A program made the translations under genes and the position numbers. The notes under the pieces were generated by a model that saw only the letters and a program-made list of their open reading frames with translations, did not search any database and had not been told where the DNA came from. A stretch of 64,000 bases of DNA from Halothiobacillus sp. GTDB taxonomy: Bacteria > Pseudomonadota > Gammaproteobacteria > Halothiobacillales > Halothiobacillaceae. Of the stretch, positions 20,777 to 31,356 are shown piece after piece. The stretch is taken from assembly GCA_020061705.1 (NCBI GenBank), contig JAGUXT010000014.1:50769-114768 (forward strand). The letters run 5' to 3'. Positions within the stretch are counted from its first letter, which is position 1. Each line of letters starts with the position of its first letter.

Positions 20777-22015
20777 ATGTCCAATACCCAGCTCAATCCC
20801 GTGCGCAAATCGTCCAAACTGGCCAATGTCTGCTACGACATTCGCGGGCCGGTGATGGCGCGAGCGCAGCAGATGGAGGAAGAGGGGCATCGGATTATCA
20901 AGCTGAATATCGGTAATCCGGCGCCGTTCGGCTTTGAAGCTCCGGAAGAGATCATGCAGGATGTGATTTTGAACCTGGGCAATGCTTCGGGCTATTCCGA
21001 TTCCAAGGGGCTGTTTTCCGCGCGCAAGGCCATCATGCACTACACCCAGACCAAGGGCATACGCGGCGTCAAGATAGACGATATTTACATTGGCAATGGC
21101 GTGTCCGAATTGATCGTCATGGCGATGCAAGCCTTGCTGGATAACGATGACGAAGTATTGGTGCCTGCGCCGGATTATCCGTTGTGGACGGCGGCAGTCA
21201 CTCTTGCGGGTGGTACAGCGCGGCATTATGTGTGTGATGAGCAGTCGGGCTGGTTTCCGGATATTGAGGATATTCGCAGCAAGATCAACTCCAAAACCCG
21301 CGCGATTGTGTTAATCAATCCGAATAACCCCACCGGAGCGGTCTATCCCAAGGAAGTGCTCGAACAGGTTATCCAGGTGGCGCGTGAGTACCAGCTCATT
21401 ATTTATGCCGATGAAATTTACGACAAGGTGCTGTATGACGGCGTGGAGCACACGTCGATTGCGTCTTTGGCCGACGATGTGCTGTTTGTGACCTTTGGTG
21501 GTCTGTCGAAAAACTACCGTGCGGCAGGCTATCGTGCCGGCTGGTTGATCGTGTCCGGCGACAAGCGTCATGCGCGTGACTATATTGAAGGTTTGACCAT
21601 GCTGGCTTCGATGCGCCTGTGTTCGAATGTGCCGGCGCAACATGCGATTCAGACCGCGCTTGGTGGTTATCAAAGTATTGATGATCTGGTGACAGCCGGC
21701 GGGCGTTTGTTGCGCCAGCGTGATCTGGCGTATGACATGCTGACTTCCATTCCCGGCGTGAGCTGCGTTAAACCGCAAGGTGCTTTGTACATGTTCCCGC
21801 GTCTGGATCCTGCGATCTATCCGATTGATGATGATCGTCAGTTCATTCTTGAGCTGCTGGAAGAAGAGCGAGTATTGGTGGTGCAGGGCAGTGGTTTTAA
21901 TTGGATAGCCCCCGATCACGTTCGTTTGGTCTTCTTGCCGAATGTGGATGATTTGACCGAAGCCATTCAACGCATTGCACGCTTTTTGGAGCAATATCGT
22001 CGGCGTAATCGCTAG
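20777..22015 (+). CDS. alaA: Alanine/PLP-dependent class I aminotransferase (AlaA-type)
   Basis: RKSSKLANVCYDIRGPVMARAQQMEEEGHRIIKLNIGNPAPFGF; LINPNNPTGAVY; FGGLSKNYRAAGYRAGW. Confidence 0.88.
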   Translation: MSNTQLNPVRKSSKLANVCYDIRGPVMARAQQMEEEGHRIIKLNIGNPAPFGFEAPEEIMQDVILNLGNASGYSDSKGLFSARKAIMHYTQTKGIRGVKIDDIYIGNGVSELIVMAMQALLDNDDEVLVPAPDYPLWTAAVTLAGGTARHYVCDEQSGWFPDIEDIRSKINSKTRAIVLINPNNPTGAVYPKEVLEQVIQVAREYQLIIYADEIYDKVLYDGVEHTSIASLADDVLFVTFGGLSKNYRAAGYRAGWLIVSGDKRHARDYIEGLTMLASMRLCSNVPAQHAIQTALGGYQSIDDLVTAGGRLLRQRDLAYDMLTSIPGVSCVKPQGALYMFPRLDPAIYPIDDDRQFILELLEEERVLVVQGSGFNWIAPDHVRLVFLPNVDDLTEAIQRIARFLEQYRRRNR

Positions 22016-22093
22016 CTATTGGGGTTCGTCACGCGTTTTTGGTAGTTTCGGGCTATATTGCGCGCATGTGTATTCAGAAATCGGGTTGATTTT

Positions 22094-24121
22094 ATGCGCG
22101 TCTCGCGTAGCCAGTTTAGTGTTTTAACCTTGGCTCTGGGCTTGGTGTTTGGCTCGGAGCTGGGGGCACAAGAACAAGCCCTTTTGAGTGACCCGAACGC
22201 CGAGGCCCTATTTGAATCCATGCCGTTGGTGTTGACGGCATCGCGTATGGCGCAATCTGCGCTGGATGCACCAGCCTCGATTTTCGTGATTGACCGCGAG
22301 ATGATCGAGGCTTCGGGCTTCACCGAAATTCATGATCTTTTACGTTTGGTTCCTGGCTATTTGGTGACCGACTGGCCCGATGGTCAGCCGAGCGTTGCCA
22401 ATCATGGTTTGGGTGATGCGTATGGCAATCGCCTCAAAGTCATGCTTGACGGTACAGCGATTAACAACCCCTTGCGTGGGGATGTATTGTGGACGGATCT
22501 TCCATTGCGTGTGGATGATATTCAACGTATTGAAGTGATTCGTGGACCGAACGGTGCGGCCTACGGTGCGGGTGCGTTTCAAGGCGTGGTGAATATCATC
22601 ACCCGCTCACCACTGACCGAGTCGGGCGTGAGTTTTATGGGGCGCGCTGCCGCCGAGGGTAAATACGACGATGCGCAATTGCGGGTGAGCAGTGGTTCCG
22701 ATGAACAGCTCAGTTGGCGTATAAGCGCTTCGCGCCGCCAGATTCAGACCTTTGAAAGCTACAACAATCAATCCATGGAACAGATCGAGCGCGGCGTCGT
22801 CAATGCGTTCGCCACACTGCATGTCAACGACACGGATGAACTTAGTGCGCAACTTGGTTTGACGGATGGCGATGACACACGCGGCTATCCTGCGGGACGG
22901 TTTGCGCCCATCCATGGCGAAAGTGTGCAGGAGCGATTTCTCAAGCTCGCGTGGCAGCGTAGTTTCAATGCCGAATCCGAGCTGTCCATCAAGTATTCGC
23001 ACCAGGGTCATGAAACCAATGGTCAATGGAGTGCGCGAGTGGCGGGTAACCCAATGGTGTATATCGACTTTGATACCACCCGCGATGCGCTTGAGCTTCA
23101 GTATTTTGATCGCATCACGCCAGAGTTAAAGTACCTTTTGGGTGCGGAGTTAAGCCAGGAAAGTGCGCAATCACCACGCTTTTTTTCATCCGATGAAACT
23201 TATCGTGATCAAAATGCCCAGATCTTCGGTAATTTGGATTGGTCGCCGTGGACAGATTTGAGTTTCAATCTTGGCGGCAATCTTGAATATAACTCCTACA
23301 GTGGGGAATTATTTTCGCCACGTTTGGCCATGAATTATAAAATTGATCCGCATTCGTCCGTGCGGCTTTCCACCGGTCAGGCTTACCGTCGCCCGTCGAT
23401 GCTGGAGGCGTATGCGAATGAATCCCTGATATTTAATGGCCAGGTCATTGATACAGGTTTGCGCTCTTTAAGCCAGGTTGTGCCGGAGCGAGTGCGCCAT
23501 GTTGATGCCGCATACTTGATACAGATTCCAGAGTTGAAGCTGGACGTGGATGTGCGTGTATTTTTAGAGAAGTATGATCGTTTTGTGGATGATGAAACCT
23601 GTTATTTCACCGGTAGCGGTGCCATTTTCCAACCGTGCCCATTTCCGCCCCCGTCTTCATTCCCTCCCGTCGGTTCGTCGGTGGATTACCTGCTTAACCA
23701 AGGCAGTGTGAGTACCCGGGGTGTAGAGGGGCGATTTGACTGGCGACAATCCTGGGGGCGTGTTTTGGGCTCTTTGAGTCTAGTGAATATATTCAACGTG
23801 GATAATGTCACTGATGTTGATGCCATTAAAAGTGCGCCGGAGGCTGCTGGAAATGTGCTGTTGATTAAATATCTCCCCGAGCGTTGGCGATTTAGTCTTG
23901 GATATTACTATCAAGGCAGTATGAAATGGCTCAATGATGGCGATTTGGTAAAGCCGCGTAATTTATGGAATGCCAAGTTATCGAAAAGCTTTGGTGCACC
24001 AGGCTCTGAAAGTGAGTTTGCGATTACCGCGTTGAGTATGAGTGGCGACTATCCTGATTTTAATGAGGCCAAGTTCAGGCAGGAGTCGATGGTTTTTGCC
24101 AGCGTAAGGTTGGGTTTTTGA
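22094..24121 (+). CDS. TonB-dependent outer-membrane receptor
   Basis: Plug FVIDREMIEASGFTEIHDLLRLVPGYLV, VEVIRGPNGAAYGAGAFQGVVNIITRSP; ends SVRLGF. ORF opens at 22058. Confidence 0.9.
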   Translation: MRVSRSQFSVLTLALGLVFGSELGAQEQALLSDPNAEALFESMPLVLTASRMAQSALDAPASIFVIDREMIEASGFTEIHDLLRLVPGYLVTDWPDGQPSVANHGLGDAYGNRLKVMLDGTAINNPLRGDVLWTDLPLRVDDIQRIEVIRGPNGAAYGAGAFQGVVNIITRSPLTESGVSFMGRAAAEGKYDDAQLRVSSGSDEQLSWRISASRRQIQTFESYNNQSMEQIERGVVNAFATLHVNDTDELSAQLGLTDGDDTRGYPAGRFAPIHGESVQERFLKLAWQRSFNAESELSIKYSHQGHETNGQWSARVAGNPMVYIDFDTTRDALELQYFDRITPELKYLLGAELSQESAQSPRFFSSDETYRDQNAQIFGNLDWSPWTDLSFNLGGNLEYNSYSGELFSPRLAMNYKIDPHSSVRLSTGQAYRRPSMLEAYANESLIFNGQVIDTGLRSLSQVVPERVRHVDAAYLIQIPELKLDVDVRVFLEKYDRFVDDETCYFTGSGAIFQPCPFPPPSSFPPVGSSVDYLLNQGSVSTRGVEGRFDWRQSWGRVLGSLSLVNIFNVDNVTDVDAIKSAPEAAGNVLLIKYLPERWRFSLGYYYQGSMKWLNDGDLVKPRNLWNAKLSKSFGAPGSESEFAITALSMSGDYPDFNEAKFRQESMVFASVRLGF

Positions 24122-25056
24122 TCGGCTTGGCTGTTCCTCGGCGTCTTCAGCCAAGCAATGTGCTGTCTTGGTTCGGTGTGTTTTTGCTTTGGACTTTGCC
24201 CTTATCCCAGGCTTTAGCCCTGGATGTCATCGTTGTGTCGCCTTCGTCGCAGACTTCTTCGACGCAGTTTGTACAGGCTTTAATGAGCTCACCTGAATTA
24301 GCGGCGATCAAGCTGGAGCAGCTTGAGCTGAACCGTGCGGATGAGTCCGCGTTGGCGCGTGCGGATGTGGTGGTGGCAGTGGGGGTTCAGTCGGCGCAGG
24401 CGGCTTTGAGTCTGAGTAAAAAGCCTGTGCTGGCAGTCATGCTTTCTGAGACGAGTTTTCAGGAGCTTGCGTCGCGTTTCCCGCAGGCTAGCTTGGCTGG
24501 CATCGTGCTGGACCAGCCAGTAACACGTCAGTTAGGTCTATTTAAGGCATTGTGGCCGGATAAAAAGTCCGTGGGCGTTCTCTTGGGTGCACAAGGCTCT
24601 GTGTTGCAGGAAGACTTCCAGAAGGCCAGTAGCGCGTTAGGTTTACCGTTGAAACTCGGATTTTTGCAAGGCACGCAGGGCAGTGTGCCCATTTTGGAAG
24701 CATTGATGGAGGGGCGTGATGCCATCATTGCGCCATGGGATCGTGACGCGTTTAACGTGCAAAATGCACGGGTGATTTTGCTGACCACGTACCGAGCCGG
24801 GCTGCCGTTATTGGCTTATTCGGCCGCGACCGTGGAAGCGGGCGCCTTGGCTGCGGTATTTAGCACACCTGAAAATATTGCCCAGCAGCTTGCCGAGTGG
24901 TTGACACAGCAAAAAACCTCTGCGATCACGCTGCCAAAATCACGCATTCCCCGTTATTTCGATGTGGCTTTAAATAAGCAGGTGGCTCGTTCCTTAAGTA
25001 TGAGTATTCCCGATCGCGAGACAGTCTTGCAACGTATGCGCGAGGTAGAGCCATGA
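24118..25056 (+). CDS. Periplasmic ABC-type substrate-binding-like protein (COG2984-like)
   Basis: N-terminal signal, then a two-lobed binding-protein-like sequence; 4 bp overlap with both neighbours. Confidence 0.65.
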   Translation: MIGLAVPRRLQPSNVLSWFGVFLLWTLPLSQALALDVIVVSPSSQTSSTQFVQALMSSPELAAIKLEQLELNRADESALARADVVVAVGVQSAQAALSLSKKPVLAVMLSETSFQELASRFPQASLAGIVLDQPVTRQLGLFKALWPDKKSVGVLLGAQGSVLQEDFQKASSALGLPLKLGFLQGTQGSVPILEALMEGRDAIIAPWDRDAFNVQNARVILLTTYRAGLPLLAYSAATVEAGALAAVFSTPENIAQQLAEWLTQQKTSAITLPKSRIPRYFDVALNKQVARSLSMSIPDRETVLQRMREVEP

Positions 25057-27149
25057 GGCGCCTTATTTTTACCCAGCCGTTAGCTCTGTGGTTGTTACTT
25101 GCGGTGCTGGCGCCATCAGCGTTGATTGTGGGTTTGGTGTCCTGTTTTATGTACTCGCAAGGTATTGAAGTGCTGGATCGAGTGGCACGCCAACGAGCCA
25201 TGGATACGGCGCGTTTTCTTGCCCCGGCGAGTGAATATGGTGTTTTGACCGGAAGTAGAGATAGTTTGGATGCTTTGATTCAAGGGGTGGTAGCGACACC
25301 AAACTTGAGTTATTTGGCGATCCTCGACGAAAAATGCAGCATCTTGGCGCAGTCTGGCCGTGCGTTAAGGCTGAATGGCCAGGATATATGTGGCACCCAA
25401 AATTTGGTGGTTCTGGAGGACAATACCGAGCTCTTGAGTGCGGCCAATCCCGTGCGGTCACAACCCCTGCGCTTTGAGTTAAGCCCTGATGATGTGCGGC
25501 GCGGTTACGATGATGCGGCTCGCCTAGTGGGTTGGGTGTATGTGGAATTTGATAATGCCGCACGTGAAACAAGAAAGCGTGAAGTTTTGGGGCAATCACT
25601 TGCTTTGGCGCTGCTTGGGCTTTTGTTTGCGGGGTTTCTCGCGGCGGCCTTGGCGCGTGGTATGAGTCGTCCGATCCGTCGTATCGCAGGGGCGGTGCGC
25701 CAAATGCAGAAGGGGGATCTGTCGACGCGCATTCATGGTCAGGCGTTTAGCAGTGAGCTTGCTGCGCTTGAGGATGGTTTTAATGCCATGGCTGAGTCAA
25801 TTGCCACCAATCATGAAAAGCTCCAGGCGCGGGTGGATGAGGCCACGCAACAGCTCTCGTGGCAGGCGCATCATGATCCGCTGACAGGTTTGGCGAATCG
25901 GCGCCGATTTGAGCAGGCGATTGATGAGTTGATGGCCTACGGGTTGCGTAGCGATGATCAGGCAGCTTTGTGCTTTATTGATTTGGATCACTTCAAACGC
26001 GTCAATGACAGTTGTGGTCACCCAGCGGGCGATGCCCTGCTCAAGGATGTGGCAAACATTATTAGTGGGCGGGTGCGTGAAGATGATCTGGTCTGTCGAG
26101 TGGGTGGGGATGAATTCGCGGTGATTTTGCGTAAATGTCCGATGGACAATGCGCGTGCCGTGGCGGAATCGATTCGAGCGGCTGTTGCCGATTATCGTTT
26201 TGCCTGTGAGGGAAAGGTTTTTGCAGTGGGGACGAGTATCGGCTTGATCCCGATGATTGGTGGTGATTATTCCATGCTGGAAATCATGAAGGCGGCAGAT
26301 ACGGCATGTTATTCAGCCAAGAAATCCGGACGTAATCGCGTGGTTGAGGTGGCGCTTTCGGATGGTATGCGTCAGGTTGCGCATGATCCGCAGCAAAGTC
26401 TGGAAACGATGCTGCGTGAGCATCGCTTCGAACTGCACGCACAAAATATTTTTGCATTGGATGTGCCGACAGCACCTCTTTACCGTGAAGTGTTCCTGCG
26501 TTATTTGGATCAGGATATGCATCCACAGTCGCCTCAGCATATCTTGGTGGCGGTTGATCGTGAAGGCGTGGCGCTGGAGCTGGATAAATGGGTTGCGCAA
26601 CAGGCCTGTGCACAGCTTGCGCGTGACATGGCGGTTTTTGGCGCTCAAATGGAGGCGGTGCCTAAACTGTTTCTAAATTTGTCTCGCTCCAGTATGCAAC
26701 ATGCAGAGTCATATCTGGACAATTTGGACGCTGCTTGCCGCGAATACCACGTACCTGCTGCGCTTTTGGGCTTGGAGATGAGTATGACCCTGGTAGAGCA
26801 GGTTCCCCTTGAAGCGCGTGGTTTCGCACAAATGGCGCGTCAACGCGGCTATCTCATTGTTTTGGAACACTTTGATAGTGGTTCGGTAGCTCGGATCGGT
26901 AGTATTCAGCCTGATTTTTTGAAGGCGATGGTGGCTTCGATATGTGGCAGCCAAGTGATTGATGAAGGTTTGAAGGTAATGAAAGCCATGATCACGATGG
27001 CACACGCACTGGGTATCAAGGTCATTATCGCTGGCGTGGAAACGCCACAGCAACGTGCCAAACTTATCGAGGTCGGTGTGGACTTTATGCAGGGCGATGC
27101 TTTGGCTGGGGTAAAGTTGTTGGATGTTTCGATGGAGAATCCGGCTTAA
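25053..27149 (+). CDS. Membrane GGDEF protein with HAMP and degenerate EAL domain
   Basis: N-terminal TM plus periplasmic region, HAMP ARGMSRPIRRIAGAVRQMQKGDL, VGGDEFAVIL; EAL region lacks EAL, DDFG and AEGVE motifs. Confidence 0.88.
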   Translation: MRRLIFTQPLALWLLLAVLAPSALIVGLVSCFMYSQGIEVLDRVARQRAMDTARFLAPASEYGVLTGSRDSLDALIQGVVATPNLSYLAILDEKCSILAQSGRALRLNGQDICGTQNLVVLEDNTELLSAANPVRSQPLRFELSPDDVRRGYDDAARLVGWVYVEFDNAARETRKREVLGQSLALALLGLLFAGFLAAALARGMSRPIRRIAGAVRQMQKGDLSTRIHGQAFSSELAALEDGFNAMAESIATNHEKLQARVDEATQQLSWQAHHDPLTGLANRRRFEQAIDELMAYGLRSDDQAALCFIDLDHFKRVNDSCGHPAGDALLKDVANIISGRVREDDLVCRVGGDEFAVILRKCPMDNARAVAESIRAAVADYRFACEGKVFAVGTSIGLIPMIGGDYSMLEIMKAADTACYSAKKSGRNRVVEVALSDGMRQVAHDPQQSLETMLREHRFELHAQNIFALDVPTAPLYREVFLRYLDQDMHPQSPQHILVAVDREGVALELDKWVAQQACAQLARDMAVFGAQMEAVPKLFLNLSRSSMQHAESYLDNLDAACREYHVPAALLGLEMSMTLVEQVPLEARGFAQMARQRGYLIVLEHFDSGSVARIGSIQPDFLKAMVASICGSQVIDEGLKVMKAMITMAHALGIKVIIAGVETPQQRAKLIEVGVDFMQGDALAGVKLLDVSMENPA

Positions 27150-27213
27150 GTGTCGCCCGCAGAATGGGTAGTATCAGGTAGAATGCTGGCAATCTTTTTT
27201 TGACAGAGCGTGA

Positions 27214-28527
27214 ATGATGGAACCTGTGAAGGTTGGCTTGTTGGGCTTGGGGACAGTGGGCGGCGGTACGGTGAACGTGTTGCGTCGCAATCAGGATGAA
27301 ATTTCGCGCCGCGCCGGGCGTGGCATTGAAGTGGTTGCCGCATCGGTGCGTCAGCTTGATGCGCCGCGCATTTGCGACATGAGCGGCATTCGCATGACGA
27401 CGGATCCGTTTGCGGTGGTCAATGACCCTGAAGTGCAGGTGGTGTGCTTGTTGATGGGCGGCGAAGAGCCCGCGCTTGAGTTGGTCATGCGCGCCATCGA
27501 ACTGGGTAAGCCGGTGGTGACGGCCAACAAGATGCTGATCGCACTGCATGGCAATGAGATTTTCCGCAAAGCGCAGGAAAAAGGTGTGATGGTGGCGTTT
27601 GAGGCGGCAGTCGCCGGTGGCATTCCAATTATCAAGGCCATTCGTGAAGGCTTGGCGGGGAATCGTATCGAATGGCTGGCGGGCATTATTAATGGCACTG
27701 GTAATTTTATCCTTACCGAAATGCGCGACAAGGGCAGCGATTTTGCCGAAGTGTTGGCCGAGGCGCAGCGTTTGGGCTACGCCGAAGCCGATCCGGCGTT
27801 TGATGTCGAAGGTATTGATGCCGCGCACAAACTGACGATTCTGGCTTCCATTGCCTTCGGTATTCCACTGCAATTTGAAAAGGCGGCGATTGAAGGCATT
27901 ACCGGCATTACGCGTGAAGATGTGGGTTATGCCGAGGCGCTGGGCTATCGCATCAAGCATTTGGGTATTGCACGGCGCACCGACAAGGGTGTGGAACTGC
28001 GTGTGCATCCGACCCTGATTCCAGAGCGCCGCCTGATTGCCAATGTGGATGGCGTGAAAAATGCGGTGTTGGTAATGAGCGATGCGGTCGGCCCAACACT
28101 GTATTACGGTGCGGGCGCAGGGGCGGATGCGACGGCTTCGGCGGTGGTGGCTGATTTGGTTGATGTGGTGCGCACGATGACCGCCGACCCGGAGAACCGG
28201 GTGCCGCATCTGGCTTTCCAGGCGGATGCGCTGCGCGACTTGCCCATTTTGCCGCTATCCGAAGTTGAAACGGCGTATTACCTGCGCCTGACTGCTGAAG
28301 ATCGCCCCGGTGCACTGGCGGACATTACGCGCATTTTGGCGGATGAAGAGATTAGTATCGAAGCCATTCTGCAAAAAGAAGCACCGGAAGATGAAACCGA
28401 TATTCCAGTGATAATACTGACCCATCGCGTGCAAGAAGGGCGTATGGATACGGCGATTGGCCGCATTGAGGCCTTGGATGCGATTAAGTGCCCAGTCGCG
28501 CGTATTCGTGTTGAGTCATTGAACTAG
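27214..28527 (+). CDS. hom: Homoserine dehydrogenase
   Basis: VKVGLLGLGTVGGGTVNVL; ANKMLIA; GGIPIIKAIREGLAGNRIEWLAGIINGTGNFILTEM. Confidence 0.96.
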   Translation: MMEPVKVGLLGLGTVGGGTVNVLRRNQDEISRRAGRGIEVVAASVRQLDAPRICDMSGIRMTTDPFAVVNDPEVQVVCLLMGGEEPALELVMRAIELGKPVVTANKMLIALHGNEIFRKAQEKGVMVAFEAAVAGGIPIIKAIREGLAGNRIEWLAGIINGTGNFILTEMRDKGSDFAEVLAEAQRLGYAEADPAFDVEGIDAAHKLTILASIAFGIPLQFEKAAIEGITGITREDVGYAEALGYRIKHLGIARRTDKGVELRVHPTLIPERRLIANVDGVKNAVLVMSDAVGPTLYYGAGAGADATASAVVADLVDVVRTMTADPENRVPHLAFQADALRDLPILPLSEVETAYYLRLTAEDRPGALADITRILADEEISIEAILQKEAPEDETDIPVIILTHRVQEGRMDTAIGRIEALDAIKCPVARIRVESLN

Positions 28528-28586
28528 TTTTTGTTTTAGCCTGTATTAGCCACAGAAAACAATAGATTTACTTGTCGGAGTTTATT

Positions 28587-29741
28587 ATGCCATTTCGTAC
28601 CCGTTATACCGGTTTGATTGAACGTTACCGTGACCGCCTGCCGGTTTCAGCGAACACTCGCATTATTAGTTTGGGTGAGGGTAATACTCCGCTGATTCGT
28701 TTGCAGAATATCCCCAGGCTTTTGGGTAAGAATGTGGATATTTACGTCAAATATGAAGGCCTGAATCCTACCGGTTCATTCAAGGATCGTGGTATGACCA
28801 TGGCGGTGACCAAAGCCGTTGAATCAGGCTCCAAGGCGATTATTTGTGCCTCCACGGGGAATACTTCAGCAGCGGCAGCGGCGTATGCGGCGCGGGCCGG
28901 GATTACGGCGTTTGTGCTGATTCCCGATGGAAAAATCGCCATGGGCAAGCTGGCACAGGCGATGATGTATGGCGCGATTACCCTGCAAATTCGCGGTAAC
29001 TTCGATGACGGGATGCGCCTAGTAAAAGAGGTTGCCGATCATGCGCCAGTAACCATTGTGAATTCGGTCAATCCGTATCGTTTGCAGGGTCAGAAAACCG
29101 CCGCGTTTGAAATTGTCGAAGAACTGGGGCGTGCGCCGGATTATCACTGCTTGCCGGTGGGTAATGCGGGCAATATCACCGCGCATTGGATTGGTTATTG
29201 CGAATACTCCGCTGTTGCCGGTTCGCATGTCACCGATGCCTGTGCGTTCTGCAACGGTGATTGCAAATTTGCCAGTGGTGCGATTGTAAGTAGTCGCCCA
29301 AAGATGATCGGCTATCAAGCTGCGGGTTCTGCGCCGTTCTTGCGCGGGCATATGGTCGATCATCCTGAAACCATTGCCACGGCGATTCGCATTGGTCATC
29401 CGCAATCCTGGGATCGTGCCTGGAATGTCATGCAGGAGTCCAACGGCTGGTTCGCTGAAGTGACCGACGAGGAAATTCTTGCAGCACAACGCATGTTAAC
29501 TCGCCACGAAGGAGTTTTCTGTGAGCCGGCTTCAGCAGCATCTTTGGCGGGGCTGATTAAAGACATCAAGAACGGCAAGATTGAAGAGGGTGCAACCATT
29601 GTGCTGACCTTGACCGGTAACGGACTGAAAGACCCCGATACTGCGATTGCCCAGTGCCAAGGTGAGGATAAGGCGAGCATGGTGACCATTGAAGCCACGC
29701 TGGATCAGGTCAAAGGCGCCATTTTGGACAATATGGCCTGA
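28587..29741 (+). CDS. thrC: Threonine synthase
   Basis: [53 protein letters not shown]. Confidence 0.95.
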   Translation: MPFRTRYTGLIERYRDRLPVSANTRIISLGEGNTPLIRLQNIPRLLGKNVDIYVKYEGLNPTGSFKDRGMTMAVTKAVESGSKAIICASTGNTSAAAAAYAARAGITAFVLIPDGKIAMGKLAQAMMYGAITLQIRGNFDDGMRLVKEVADHAPVTIVNSVNPYRLQGQKTAAFEIVEELGRAPDYHCLPVGNAGNITAHWIGYCEYSAVAGSHVTDACAFCNGDCKFASGAIVSSRPKMIGYQAAGSAPFLRGHMVDHPETIATAIRIGHPQSWDRAWNVMQESNGWFAEVTDEEILAAQRMLTRHEGVFCEPASAASLAGLIKDIKNGKIEEGATIVLTLTGNGLKDPDTAIAQCQGEDKASMVTIEATLDQVKGAILDNMA

Positions 29742-29746
29742 CAGTC

Positions 29747-30520
29747 ATGGCACTTTCGGTTGTACGCGAAACCCTGTTGAGTTACTGCGAGCAATTATTG
29801 CGCGTGGATGCCTTTGCAGATTACGCACCGAATGGCTTGCAGGTTGAGGGGTGTGCTCGTATTGAGCGCATCGTCAGTGGTGTGTCAGCCAGCCAGGCCT
29901 TATTGGATGCAGCGGTGAAGCAGGGTGCCGATACGGTATTGGTGCATCACGGCTATTTCTGGAAGGGCGAAGATGCGCGCGTGTTGGGGATGAAGCGCCA
30001 GCGCTTGGCAACCCTGTTGCGCCATGATATCAATCTTGTGGCCTTTCACCTGCCGCTGGATGGTCATTCGATTTACGGTAATAACGCGCAGTGGGCGATG
30101 GCGCTGGGCCTGAAGGAGACGCAGGGCTTTTTGGGTGCGCCGAATGCTCGCATTGGTGTGCGCGGCGTTTTACCTGATGCGCAGACGGGCGCTGCACTCA
30201 AACATAGCCTGGAACGTATTCTGCACCGCGAAGTGCTGCATATTCCAGCCCATAGTGCGGCTCGCCCTTTACGTAGCCTTGGTTTGTGTAGCGGCGGAGC
30301 GCAGGGCTATATTGCCGAGGCTGCGGTCTTGGGTTTGGATGCTTACCTGAGCGGTGAGATTTCCGAGCAAACCGTACACATCGCGCGGGAAATGGGCATT
30401 GATTACTTTGCCTGCGGTCATCACACAACCGAGCGTTTTGGCGTGCGCGCCTTGGGTGAGCATCTGGCTGATACGTTTGGCATTGAGCATAGCTTTTTGG
30501 ATATGCCCAATCCAGCTTGA
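29747..30520 (+). CDS. Nif3-like dinuclear metal centre protein (YbgI-type)
   Basis: YAPNGLQVEG; VLVHHGYFWKGED; LVAFHLPLDGH; GHHTTERFGVRALGEHL. Confidence 0.92.
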   Translation: MALSVVRETLLSYCEQLLRVDAFADYAPNGLQVEGCARIERIVSGVSASQALLDAAVKQGADTVLVHHGYFWKGEDARVLGMKRQRLATLLRHDINLVAFHLPLDGHSIYGNNAQWAMALGLKETQGFLGAPNARIGVRGVLPDAQTGAALKHSLERILHREVLHIPAHSAARPLRSLGLCSGGAQGYIAEAAVLGLDAYLSGEISEQTVHIAREMGIDYFACGHHTTERFGVRALGEHLADTFGIEHSFLDMPNPA

Positions 30521-30717
30521 ATAAATCGTGTCTTAAGCGTTTGTCACATACATAAAACATGGGTATTTCATCGGATGCTAATATGCCCATAAAAAATCCA
30601 AAGGCTAAAGTCGTGATTTCTGTCTTGTCAGTCACTTGATGTTCATAGATGCTTGCACCCGATTATAAAAACAGACATTGGTTAACTCGATGTCTGCATA
30701 ACCCTTAGGAGATGAGG

Positions 30718-31356
30718 ATGTCCGAGCAGACAGTAGCAAGCCCAGGCGCAGTGAGTGGCACAACGGAGCCAAGCGTTGACCTGCGTCGTCGTCGCTTTCT
30801 GACCGGCGCGGCCACCGTGGTCGGCGGCGCGGGCGTGGCAGCAGCCATGGTGCCTTTTTTAAGTTATTGGCAGCCGAGCGCCAAAACACGTGCGGCGGGT
30901 GCGCCAGTCGAGGTCGATATTGGCAAATTGGCTGAAGGGCAGATGATGACCGTGGAATGGCGCGGTATGCCGATTTACATTTTGCGTCGCACAGCAGGCA
31001 GCGTGGCAGAACTGGCCGCTCTGGATGGCGGCTTGCGTGATCCGGGCTCTGAAGTCGATCAACAACCCAAGTATGCACAAAATGCCTACCGTTCACGCAC
31101 ACCGGAAGTCTTCGTCGCCGTGGGGATTTGCACCCATTTGGGTTGTGCGCCGACCTTCCGCCCGGACGTCGCGCCTGCGGATTTGGGTGCCGACTGGAAA
31201 GGCGGATTTTTCTGCCCATGCCACGGCTCGCGCTTTGACTTGGCGGGGCGGGTTTTTAAAAACGTGCCTGCACCGACCAATCTTTTGGTGCCGCCGTACG
31301 CGTTTATGACTGAAACTCGCCTGATGATTGGTAGTGATGCGGAGGCTCAAGCCTAA
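30718..31356 (+). CDS. petA: Ubiquinol-cytochrome c reductase Rieske iron-sulfur subunit
   Basis: Tat-like RRRRFLTGAATVVGGAG; CTHLGCAP and CPCHGSRFDLAGRVFKNVPAP. Confidence 0.97.
   Translation: MSEQTVASPGAVSGTTEPSVDLRRRRFLTGAATVVGGAGVAAAMVPFLSYWQPSAKTRAAGAPVEVDIGKLAEGQMMTVEWRGMPIYILRRTAGSVAELAALDGGLRDPGSEVDQQPKYAQNAYRSRTPEVFVAVGICTHLGCAPTFRPDVAPADLGADWKGGFFCPCHGSRFDLAGRVFKNVPAPTNLLVPPYAFMTETRLMIGSDAEAQA

Noticed and set aside
27085-28209. 374-aa minus-strand ORF
   Set aside because: Antisense shadow of homoserine dehydrogenase; composition rich in His/Arg typical of antisense frames.
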